Positions 50,286-61,546 of a stretch of DNA of 64,000 nt are shown piece after piece. Source of the stretch: Pseudorhodoferax sp032153935 (GTDB lineage: Bacteria > Pseudomonadota > Gammaproteobacteria > Burkholderiales > Burkholderiaceae_C). The position numbers were made by a program, and so were the translations under genes. Under the pieces are notes generated by a model. The model searched no databases. It was not told the DNA's origin and was given only the letters and a program-made list of their open reading frames with translations. The stretch's first letter is position 1; each line of letters begins with the position of its first letter. The stretch spans positions 310,001 through 374,000 of the forward strand of contig NZ_CAXUQL020000001.1 of assembly GCF_964253035.1 (NCBI RefSeq), in the 5' to 3' direction.

Positions 50286-50971
50286 GCCGGCTCCATGCCC
50301 TGGCGCTGCTTGGCCGCGGCCGCGGCCGGCGCGGCGAAGAAGGCCAGCAGCGCACGCGCGGCGTCCGGCTGGCTGGCCGTGGCCGCGATGCCACCCGAGA
50401 ACACGGTGGTGATCTGCACGGCAGGCGGCAGCGGGCCCAGCAGGTCAATGCCCTGCAGGTGGATCAGCTCGGCCAGTTGCTGGAAGCCGAGCGTCGCCTC
50501 GCCCTTGGCCACGAGCGAGCCGACGGGCACGCCGGGCGGGGCCTGCACGGTGCGGCTCCTCAGCTCTTCGGCCACGCCCCAGCGCTCGAACAGCTTGACC
50601 AGTTGCACACCGCTCGGGCCGGTGGAATAGCTGATGATGGGCGCGGCCAACACGGCGGCCTTCACGGCCTCCTCGCTGCCAATGTCCGGACGCGGCGCGC
50701 CGGCGCGCACGGCCACGGCCACGCCCGAACGCACGATGTCCACACGGCTGCCGGCGTGCACAGCGCCGCCAGCGATGAGCTTGTCGATGGCGTCCTGCGC
50801 CAGCATCACGAGGTCGAAGGGCTCGCCGGCCTGCACGCGCTTGGCGGCATCCACGCCGCCCACCGATTCGAGCGCGATGTCCACCGCATGGTCTTTCTGG
50901 TAGAGCGCGACGAGTTCGGCCAGCACCTGCTTGGTGGCCATCGAGGAAATGATCTTGAGCGTGGAGGCCAT
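50282..50971 (-). CDS. ModA-like substrate-binding protein without signal peptide
   Basis: A 229-residue protein of the molybdate/extracellular solute-binding class II fold: LKIISSMATKQVLAELVALY at the N-terminus, GEPFDLVMLAQDAIDKLI, and SYSTGPSGVQLVKLFERWG. The reading begins at the mature domain; no secretion leader can be made from upstream sequence, so the protein appears cytoplasmic. No ModB/ModC subunits are nearby. It may be an intracellular sensor or enzyme that reuses the fold. Coupled to the downstream serine hydrolase by ATGA. Confidence 0.75.
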   Translation of the reverse strand: MASTLKIISSMATKQVLAELVALYQKDHAVDIALESVGGVDAAKRVQAGEPFDLVMLAQDAIDKLIAGGAVHAGSRVDIVRSGVAVAVRAGAPRPDIGSEEAVKAAVLAAPIISYSTGPSGVQLVKLFERWGVAEELRSRTVQAPPGVPVGSLVAKGEATLGFQQLAELIHLQGIDLLGPLPPAVQITTVFSGGIAATASQPDAARALLAFFAAPAAAAAKQRQGMEPA

Positions 50972-51020
50972 GGGCCCGTCTCCTGCAGGAAGGGTGTTGA
51001 CGGGGCGGATTATCGGAGCG

Positions 51021-51437
51021 TCAACCGCGGATCTTCGCCGCGATGCGCACGGCCTCGTTGAGCGTGGTCAGCTGCTCGGCATGCAGCGCGGCAAGCCGGG
51101 CCAGCTTCTGGCGGCCAGCCGGCAGCAGATGCACCTCGACCTGGCGCCGGTCCGTGGCGCTCGCATGGCGCTCGACGAGGCCAGCCTCCTCGCAACGCGT
51201 GACCAGCGCCACCACGCCGTGCGGCTGCGCCTGCAGGCAGTCTGCCAGCTCACCGATGGTGGCCCATTCGCGGCCGGCGAAGCCCTGCGTGTGCAGCAGC
51301 AACTGGTACTGCAGCGCCGTGATGCCCTCGGCGCGCGCGGCGTCCTCGCTGAAGCGCAGGAAGCGGCGCAACTGGTAGCGAAAGTCGGACAGCGCCTCGT
51401 AGCGCTGCTTGTCGGTTGCCCCCTTGCGGTCGGCCAT
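51021..51437 (-). CDS. MarR-family transcriptional regulator
   Basis: A 138-residue winged-helix protein: helix-turn-helix in TIGELADCLQAQPHGVVALV followed by the wing LVERHASATDRRQVEVHLL. It lies 49 bases before the ModA-like gene in the same direction and is divergent from tctBA across a 241-base gap, so either could be its target. Ligand unknown. Confidence 0.88.
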   Translation of the reverse strand: MADRKGATDKQRYEALSDFRYQLRRFLRFSEDAARAEGITALQYQLLLHTQGFAGREWATIGELADCLQAQPHGVVALVTRCEEAGLVERHASATDRRQVEVHLLPAGRQKLARLAALHAEQLTTLNEAVRIAAKIRG

Positions 51438-51678
51438 GGCGATCCTCGTCCTCTTCTTTGTCCTGAAATATTAGCAGTGCAAGTCGTACGGAAATCGGTA
51501 GAAGCCCCGGGTCGGGTGTACGTGGAATTACTCATGCTGTGATGCAGTTCACCTCATAACATGATGTATCTGACTGGAACCTGACCTCACGGGTCGCCCG
51601 GTTCCCGCCGTGGTGCCGCAGCCCTCTCGCCAGTGCAGGCTGCGCCCGTCCTTCCATCCATTTCCACCCGTCTCACGC
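51438..51678. other. Intergenic region between marR and tctB
   Basis: The longest non-coding stretch in the window. It must hold two divergent promoters and is AT-richer than its surroundings near the MarR start, with a -10-like TAATAT on the minus strand about 30 bases before that start. I could not assign a convincing -35, operator or RNA. Confidence 0.4.
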
Positions 51679-52167
51679 ATGCAGATCAAAAGTCGCAAGG
51701 ACTTCGTGTCCGGATTGATGTTCATGGGCTTCGGCGCCGCCTTCTCGCTGGGCGCCTTCAACTACACCGTCGGCAGTGCCGCGCGCATGGGCCCGGGCTA
51801 CTTTCCGATGCTGCTGGGGGCGCTGCTGGCCGGCATGGGCGCGTTCGTGTTGCTGGGCTCGCTGCGCTCGCAGCGCACGGACGGCGGCCGGATCGGCGCC
51901 ATCGCCTGGAAGCCGCTGCTCTACATCGTCGGCGCCAACCTGGCCTTCGGCGTGCTGCTGGGCGGCGTGCCCTCGCTGGGCATCCCGGCCATGGGGCTGA
52001 TCGCGGCGATCTTCGCGGCGGTGATCATCTCCAGCATGGCGGGCAGCCGCTATGTGTTCCGCGGCTCGCTGATCCTGGCAGTGATCCTGGCCATCGGCAG
52101 CTACCTGACCTTCGTGATGGGGCTGAGCCTGCAGTTCCAGGTCTGGCCTTCCTTCATCACCGGCTGA
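51679..52167 (+). CDS. tctB: Tripartite tricarboxylate transporter small membrane subunit TctB
   Basis: A 162-residue inner-membrane protein with about four spans: FVSGLMFMGFGAAFSLGAFN, then MGPGYFPMLLGALLAGMGAF typical of TctB, and two later spans. Works with TctA in sodium-coupled uptake of tricarboxylates or similar acids delivered by a Bug receptor. ATG chosen at MQIKSRKD, just before the first span. Eight bases separate it from tctA. Confidence 0.92.
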   Translation: MQIKSRKDFVSGLMFMGFGAAFSLGAFNYTVGSAARMGPGYFPMLLGALLAGMGAFVLLGSLRSQRTDGGRIGAIAWKPLLYIVGANLAFGVLLGGVPSLGIPAMGLIAAIFAAVIISSMAGSRYVFRGSLILAVILAIGSYLTFVMGLSLQFQVWPSFITG

Positions 52168-52175
52168 GGACCACC

Positions 52176-53690
52176 ATGGAACTGCTCGACCATCTCTCGC
52201 TCGGCTTCAGCGCGGCCTTCACGCTGCAGAACCTGCTCTACGCCTTCATCGGCTGCCTGCTGGGCACGCTGATCGGCGTGCTGCCCGGCGTCGGCCCCGT
52301 GGCCACCATCGCCATGCTGCTGCCCGCCACCTACGCCCTGCCCCCGGTGGCAGCGCTGATCATGCTGGCCGGCATCTACTACGGCTCGCAGTACGGCGGC
52401 TCGACCACCGCCATCCTGGTCAACCTGCCCGGTGAATCATCCTCGGTCGTCACCGTGATCGACGGCCACCAGATGGCCAAGAAGGGGCGTGGTGGCGCCG
52501 CGCTCGCGGCCGCCGGCATCGGCTCGTTCTTCGCGGGCAGCGTGGCCACGCTGGTGCTGGCCGCCTTCGCGCCGCCGCTGACCGAGATCGCCTTCAAGTT
52601 CGGCCCGGCCGAGTACTTCTCGCTGATGGTGCTGGGCCTGATCGGCGCCGTGGTGCTGGCCTCGGGCTCGCTGCTCAAGGCCATCAGCATGATCGTGCTG
52701 GGCCTACTGTTCGGCCTGGTCGGCACCGACGTGAACTCCGGCGTGGCGCGCTACAGCTTCGACATCCCGGAACTGACCGATGGCATCAGCTTCATCGCGA
52801 TCGCCATGGGCGTGTTCGGCTACGGCGAGATCATAGCCAACCTCGGCAAGCCCGAGGAGGAGCGCGAGGTCTTCACGGCCGATGTGAAGGGCCTGTTCCC
52901 GACCAAGGAGGACTGGAAGCACATGGTGCCGGCGATCCTGCGCGGCACGGCGCTGGGCAGCTCCATGGGCATCCTGCCCGGCGGCGGCTCGCTGCTGTCG
53001 GCCTTCGCCTCGTACGCGCTGGAGAAGAAGCTCAAGCTGCGCTCCGGCGAGGTGCCGTTCGGCGAAGGCAACATCCGCGGCGTGGCCGGGCCCGAATCGG
53101 CCAACAACGCCGGTGCGCAGACCTCCTTCATCCCGCTGCTGACACTGGGCATCCCCGGCAACGCCGTGATGGCGCTGATGGTGGGCGCGATGACCATCCA
53201 CAACATCCAGCCCGGCCCGCAGGTCATGACCAGCAACCCCGAGCTGTTCTGGGGCCTGATCGCCTCGATGTGGATCGGCAACGCGATGCTGATCATCCTG
53301 AACCTGCCGCTGATCGGCATCTGGATCAAGCTGCTGTCCGTGCCCTACCACTGGCTGTTCCCGGCCATCGTGCTGTTCTGCGCGATCGGGGTGTACTCGA
53401 CCAACAACAACACCTTCGACGTCTGGATGCTGGGCTGGTTCGGCATCCTGGGCTACATCTTCCACAAGCTCGAATGCGAGCCGGCGCCGCTGCTGCTCGG
53501 CCTGATCCTGGGGCCGATGATGGAAGAGAACCTGCGCCGCGCGCTGCTGCTCTCGCGCGGCGACTGGGGCGTGTTCGTCACGCGGCCGATCTCGGCGGCC
53601 CTGCTGATCGGTGCGGTGCTGCTGCTGGCCATCGTGCTGCTGCCGGCGGTGCGCAGCAAGCGGGAGGAAGCCTTCGTCGAGGAAGGTTGA
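52176..53690 (+). CDS. tctA: Tripartite tricarboxylate transporter large membrane subunit TctA
   Basis: A 504-residue, about twelve-span permease of the TctA family. Landmarks are LIGVLPGVGPVATIAMLLP near residue 32, YYGSQYGGSTTAILVNLPGE and, in the second half, GILPGGGSLLSAFASYALE with GPESANNAGAQTSFIPLLTL. Translocates the substrate together with TctB; the receptor must come from elsewhere, as no TctC gene is attached. Followed by a terminator. Confidence 0.95.
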   Translation: MELLDHLSLGFSAAFTLQNLLYAFIGCLLGTLIGVLPGVGPVATIAMLLPATYALPPVAALIMLAGIYYGSQYGGSTTAILVNLPGESSSVVTVIDGHQMAKKGRGGAALAAAGIGSFFAGSVATLVLAAFAPPLTEIAFKFGPAEYFSLMVLGLIGAVVLASGSLLKAISMIVLGLLFGLVGTDVNSGVARYSFDIPELTDGISFIAIAMGVFGYGEIIANLGKPEEEREVFTADVKGLFPTKEDWKHMVPAILRGTALGSSMGILPGGGSLLSAFASYALEKKLKLRSGEVPFGEGNIRGVAGPESANNAGAQTSFIPLLTLGIPGNAVMALMVGAMTIHNIQPGPQVMTSNPELFWGLIASMWIGNAMLIILNLPLIGIWIKLLSVPYHWLFPAIVLFCAIGVYSTNNNTFDVWMLGWFGILGYIFHKLECEPAPLLLGLILGPMMEENLRRALLLSRGDWGVFVTRPISAALLIGAVLLLAIVLLPAVRSKREEAFVEEG

Positions 53691-53709
53691 CCGCACCGCC
53701 ACCCCTGCC

Positions 53710-53744
53710 GGCCCGGCTCTCCTTCGGGGGGGCCGGGCCTTCTT
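53710..53744 (+). terminator. Rho-independent terminator after tctA
   Basis: 8-bp stem GGCCCGGC (53710-53717) with GCCGGGCC (53732-53739) and a 14-base loop, followed by TTCTT. It ends just before the stop of the convergent gene. Confidence 0.65.
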
Positions 53745-53748
53745 GCGT

Positions 53749-55815
53749 TCAGAACTTGAGCGTCTTGAACAGGTTGTTGTACTGGTCCGTCCACAGCGGG
53801 GCCCCGGGCGTGGGCGGCAACAGCCAGCCGGCCTCCTGCAGGCGGTCGGGGATGCTGCGGCCGACCAGCACCCAGCTCGTGAAGCTCAGGTGGTCCTCGA
53901 CCGGGCTGTCGTCGACCTGCCAGGCCTGAAGGCCATGGGCCTGCGCCAGCTGCGCCACCACGGGCGAGAGGTCCAGGTAGCGGTTGGAAATGTGGAAGGC
54001 CACCAGCCCGCCGGGTTTGAGGTGCGCCAGGTACACGCCCAGCGCCTCGCGCGTGAGCAGGTGCACCGGGATCGAGTCGCTGGAGAACGCATCGACCGCG
54101 ATCACGTCGTAGCCGCCCGGCTGGCCTTCGGCCAGCTCGCGCTCCATCGACAGGCGCGCATCGCCCAGCCGCATCTGCGGCGCGGTGGGCGCATCGGCGA
54201 TGTAGCGGAACCAGCGCCGCGCGGCCTCGACCACCTGGGCGTCGAGCTCGTAGACGACGTAGTCGTCACCCGCCCGCGCATAGCTCAGCAGCGTGCCGGT
54301 GCCCAGGCCCACCGAGCCCACGCGCAGCGGCCCGGCCTCGCCCTTGGTGGCCAGCAGGCGGCCGATGCCGCTGGTCTCGCCGTAGTAGCTGGTCGGCCAG
54401 CGGCGCCGGTCGTCGGCCGTGTACTGCTCGCCATGCATGATGGTGCCGTGCAGCAGGCGGCGCACTTCCTCCTCGCCGCTGCCGGCCTGGGTCACGCGCA
54501 GCATGCCGTAGGTGTTGCGCACGCTGGCGATGCTGCCCTGGTGCAGCGCGCGCACGTATTGCAGCCCGTACCAGCTGACGCCGCCCACGGCCGCCAGCGC
54601 CGCTGCCAGCGGCAGCGCGCGCAACGACCAGCGGCCCAGACCTGCGCGCCAGCCGGCCAGCAGGCCGACCAGCGTGGTGGCCAGCAGCAGGCCCGGCAGT
54701 TCCCAGTAGGCCGTCAGCACACGCGGCGCGGCCAGGCCCACGCCCAGGCCGCCGATGGCGCCGCCCAGCGCCATGCACAGGTAAAAGCGCGTGAGGTGCT
54801 GCGGCGCCGGCCGCAACGCCGCCATCTCGCCATGGCAGACCATGCAGACCAGGAACAGCCCACTGGCGAACAGCGGGATCGCGATGCGGATGTGCAGCAC
54901 GCCGTTGCTGGCCGACAGCGCCCAGGCCATGGCCACGGTCACGGCCAGGGTGGGCAGCAGCCAGAGCCGGCGCGCCACCGGCCCCAGGTACCAGCCGCGC
55001 CCGCCGCGGCCTTCGAACACCAGCATGAAGGACAGCAGGTACAGCGCCAGCGGCACGATCCACAGGAAGGGGATGGAGGCCACGTTCTGTGTCATGTGCG
55101 TGGTCACCGCGAGCAGCAGCGCCGAAGGCAGCATGGCCAGCAGTGTCCACACCGCGTGCAGGCCCAGGCCTGGCACGGGCTCGGTGGCCGGCGTGGCAGG
55201 GTTCTGCGCAGCCGGCGCCCCGGCCCCGGTGGCACGCCAGGCCACACCGGCGCACGCCAGCGCGAACACCCCATAGGCCACGCTCCAGGCGCGCGACTGG
55301 ATGCCGCTGTCGAACCAGGGCTCCACCAGAAAGGGGTAGGCCAGCAGGGCCGCCAGCGAGCCCGCGTTGGACCAGGCGAACAGCCGGTAGACCTGGCGCT
55401 GCTGCCCGGGCGCCACGGCCTGGCTGAGCCAGCGCTGCAGCAGCGGCGAGGTGGCGGCCAGCGACATGTAGGGCAGGCCCACCGTGACCACCAGCAGTGC
55501 CAGGATGCCGCGGGCGGCGTCGGCCTCGCCGGCCGGCTTGAACACGACGTCGGGCACGATGGGCAGGGTCAGCAGTGCGGCGGCCAGCAGGGTCAGGTGC
55601 ACCACGCGCTGCATGCGCGGCGGCCGCGCCTGCAACCAGTGGGCGTAGAGGTAGCCGGCCAGCAGCGCGCACTGGAAGAACACCATGCTGACCGTCCACA
55701 CCGCCGAGCTGCCGCCAAACCAGGGCAGGATCTGCTTGGCCAGGATGGGCTGCACGAGGAACAGCAGGAAGCTGGAAAGGACGATGGTGGCGCCGCTGGC
55801 GAGAGTGATGAGCAT
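53749..55815 (-). CDS. Fused MFS/spermidine synthase-like membrane protein
   Basis: A 688-residue protein. Residues 1 to about 425 carry eleven or more membrane spans (FLLFLVQPILAKQILPWFGG near the N-terminus is typical of this fused family). The C-terminal third is a spermidine-synthase/methyltransferase fold: VGSVGLGTGTLLSYA for the nucleotide-binding loop, YVVYELDAQVVEAARRWF and VIAVDAFSSDSIPVHLL. True polyamine synthesis is unproven for this fusion type; transport or modification of a small molecule is equally possible. Start at MLITLASGA, just before the first span. Confidence 0.85.
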   Translation of the reverse strand: MLITLASGATIVLSSFLLFLVQPILAKQILPWFGGSSAVWTVSMVFFQCALLAGYLYAHWLQARPPRMQRVVHLTLLAAALLTLPIVPDVVFKPAGEADAARGILALLVVTVGLPYMSLAATSPLLQRWLSQAVAPGQQRQVYRLFAWSNAGSLAALLAYPFLVEPWFDSGIQSRAWSVAYGVFALACAGVAWRATGAGAPAAQNPATPATEPVPGLGLHAVWTLLAMLPSALLLAVTTHMTQNVASIPFLWIVPLALYLLSFMLVFEGRGGRGWYLGPVARRLWLLPTLAVTVAMAWALSASNGVLHIRIAIPLFASGLFLVCMVCHGEMAALRPAPQHLTRFYLCMALGGAIGGLGVGLAAPRVLTAYWELPGLLLATTLVGLLAGWRAGLGRWSLRALPLAAALAAVGGVSWYGLQYVRALHQGSIASVRNTYGMLRVTQAGSGEEEVRRLLHGTIMHGEQYTADDRRRWPTSYYGETSGIGRLLATKGEAGPLRVGSVGLGTGTLLSYARAGDDYVVYELDAQVVEAARRWFRYIADAPTAPQMRLGDARLSMERELAEGQPGGYDVIAVDAFSSDSIPVHLLTREALGVYLAHLKPGGLVAFHISNRYLDLSPVVAQLAQAHGLQAWQVDDSPVEDHLSFTSWVLVGRSIPDRLQEAGWLLPPTPGAPLWTDQYNNLFKTLKF

Positions 55816-55972
55816 CGGGAGTCCTGGCTGCGAGGTCGGCGCATTCTGCACAGACGGCCGCCGCCGTGCCGTAGGAGAACACCCACGGCCGGAACGCCTG
55901 TCATCCGCTGGCGGGCCGGCGTGCGCCGCCCGATGCTGTGCGGCACGGACATGGTGTCCACGGGAGTCGCGC

Positions 55973-56191
55973 ATGGCACAACAAGCACAGATCACAGGCA
56001 AGGTGGAGTACCGCGAGGGCGACGGCCCGCTGATCCCTATCCGCAAGGGGCCGGTCGAGGTCACGGTCACCGACCTGGACGCCACCCTGAGCTGGCAGGA
56101 CGAGGGCGGCGAGGTGCGCAGCAGCACGGCCATGCCCATCGCCGACTTCAAACGCTACCTGGCCGAAGGGGCGATCCGGCTGGCCGGCTGA
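55973..56191 (+). CDS. Small conserved hypothetical protein
   Basis: A 72-residue soluble protein, acidic, with no cysteine. It reads MAQQAQITGKVEYREG, then GPVEVTVTDLDATLSWQDEG and a C-terminal helix IADFKRYLAEGAI. I do not recognise a named family. It lies 34 bases before the helicase gene in the same direction. The 157 bases before it hold no visible feature beyond the divergent start region. Confidence 0.55.
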   Translation: MAQQAQITGKVEYREGDGPLIPIRKGPVEVTVTDLDATLSWQDEGGEVRSSTAMPIADFKRYLAEGAIRLAG

Positions 56192-56225
56192 CGCCGCGCG
56201 GCGCGCGGGCCACAATCTCCGGCCC

Positions 56226-60557
<4,332 letters not shown>

Positions 60558-60661
60558 AGCAGCCCATCCACGACCCTCATCGGCGCCCCCGAGCCTCGGG
60601 CCTCATGGAGCCGCACGGCCTGGGATGTGCTGCGCCACGCCTGCGCGCAGCACCAAAGACA

Positions 60662-60700
60662 AAGGCGCTGCAACCTGAAAGATTGCAGCGCCTTGTTTTA
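60662..60700. terminator. Bidirectional rho-independent terminator between lhr and tRNA-Phe
   Basis: Perfect 12-bp stem AAGGCGCTGCAA/TTGCAGCGCCTT with a 9-base loop (60662-60694). Plus strand continues GTTTTATTT, serving lhr; minus strand continues TTGTCTTT, serving the tRNA gene. A second 9-bp hairpin, GTGCTGCGC/GCGCAGCAC, lies at 60627-60653. Confidence 0.85.
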
Positions 60701-60702
60701 TT

Positions 60703-60778
60703 TGGTGGCCTGGGTCGGAATCGAACCAACGACACGCGGATTTTCAATCCGCTGCTCTACCAACTGAGCTACCGGGCC
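60703..60778 (-). tRNA. tRNA-Phe (anticodon GAA)
   Basis: A 76-nt tRNA with encoded CCA. D stem GCTC/GAGC, anticodon stem GCGGA/TCCGC with loop TTGAAAA (anticodon GAA), T stem GTTGG/CCGAC with loop TTCGATT. The acceptor stem GGCCCGG/CCAGGCC pairs except C5 opposite A68. Its 5' end is 20 bases after the ntrX stop. Confidence 0.95.
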
Positions 60779-60790
60779 GGGGAGCCTATG

Positions 60791-60796
60791 AGTATA
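60791..60796 (-). promoter_or_regulatory. -10 element of a likely tRNA-Phe promoter
   Basis: TATACT, 12 bases before the tRNA 5' end and starting just past the ntrX stop. No good -35 is present 16-18 bases upstream, where the sequence is ntrX coding DNA, so co-transcription with ntrX may contribute. Confidence 0.4.
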
Positions 60797-60798
60797 TA

Positions 60799-61503
60799 TC
60801 AAATTGCCGCGCGTTTACCGCGCGAGAGATCGACACCCAATTGTTTGAGCTTGCGGTACAGGTGCGTGCGCTCCAGACCGGTCTTCTCGGCGACGCGTGT
60901 CATGGAGCCGCCTTCCTGGGCCAGGTGGAATTCGAAGTAAGCCTTCTCGAAGCCGTCGCGCGCTTCGCGCAGGGGCTTGTCGAGCTCGAAGGTCTGGCGC
61001 GCCTGCGGGCCGCTGTCGGCCACCACCACCGCAGGAGCACCGCCCAGCGCGCCCGGCACGGTGACCGCATCGGCCGGCTCCGCCTTGGCTTCGGCCGCGC
61101 CGGGGATGGCCACGCCCGACAGGCCCGGCTTGCGCAGCGCATTGCGGGCCAGCGCCTGCTCCACGGCCTTGAGCAACTTTTGCAGCGTGATCGGCTTTTC
61201 GAGGAAGGAGTGCGCGCCGATCTTGGTCGCCTCGACCGCCGTGTCGATGGTGGCGTGGCCACTCATCATGATGACCGGCATCGTCAGCGTGCCTGCGCTC
61301 GACCACTCCTTGAGCAGCGAGACACCGTCCGTGTCGGGCATCCAGATGTCCAGCAGCACCAGGTCGGGACGTGCACGTGCGCGGGCCGCGCGGGCCTGGG
61401 CCGCGTTCTCGGCCAGCTCGATGTTGTGGCCTTCGTCGTTGAGGATTTCGGAGAGCAGATCCCGAATCCCCAGTTCGTCGTCGACCACGAGTATGTTTGC
61501 CAT
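60799..61503 (-). CDS. ntrX: NtrX-type response regulator, short form without AAA+ domain
   Basis: A 234-residue regulator paired with NtrY. Receiver domain at 1-120: VVDDE, phosphoacceptor Asp52 (LVLLDIWMPDTDG), MMSGHATI and LEKPIT. After a Pro/Ala-rich linker (about 130-170) comes a Fis-type helix-turn-helix (AYFEFHLAQEGGSMTRVAEK; ERTHLYRKLKQLG). The sigma-54-activating AAA+ domain of classical NtrX (about 450 residues) is absent, so it cannot activate sigma-54 promoters in the standard way. Starts 43 bases after the ntrY stop. Confidence 0.92.
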   Translation of the reverse strand: MANILVVDDELGIRDLLSEILNDEGHNIELAENAAQARAARARARPDLVLLDIWMPDTDGVSLLKEWSSAGTLTMPVIMMSGHATIDTAVEATKIGAHSFLEKPITLQKLLKAVEQALARNALRKPGLSGVAIPGAAEAKAEPADAVTVPGALGGAPAVVVADSGPQARQTFELDKPLREARDGFEKAYFEFHLAQEGGSMTRVAEKTGLERTHLYRKLKQLGVDLSRGKRAAI

Positions 61504-61546
61504 TGTTCAGAAGAAGCGCAGTTGCCGTTTGCTGTCGAGCGGGCGG

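Noticed and set aside
60627..60653. Second hairpin near the lhr terminator as a small RNA
   Set aside because: Nine-base stem without promoter or T-tract; more simply an extra structure next to the bidirectional terminator.
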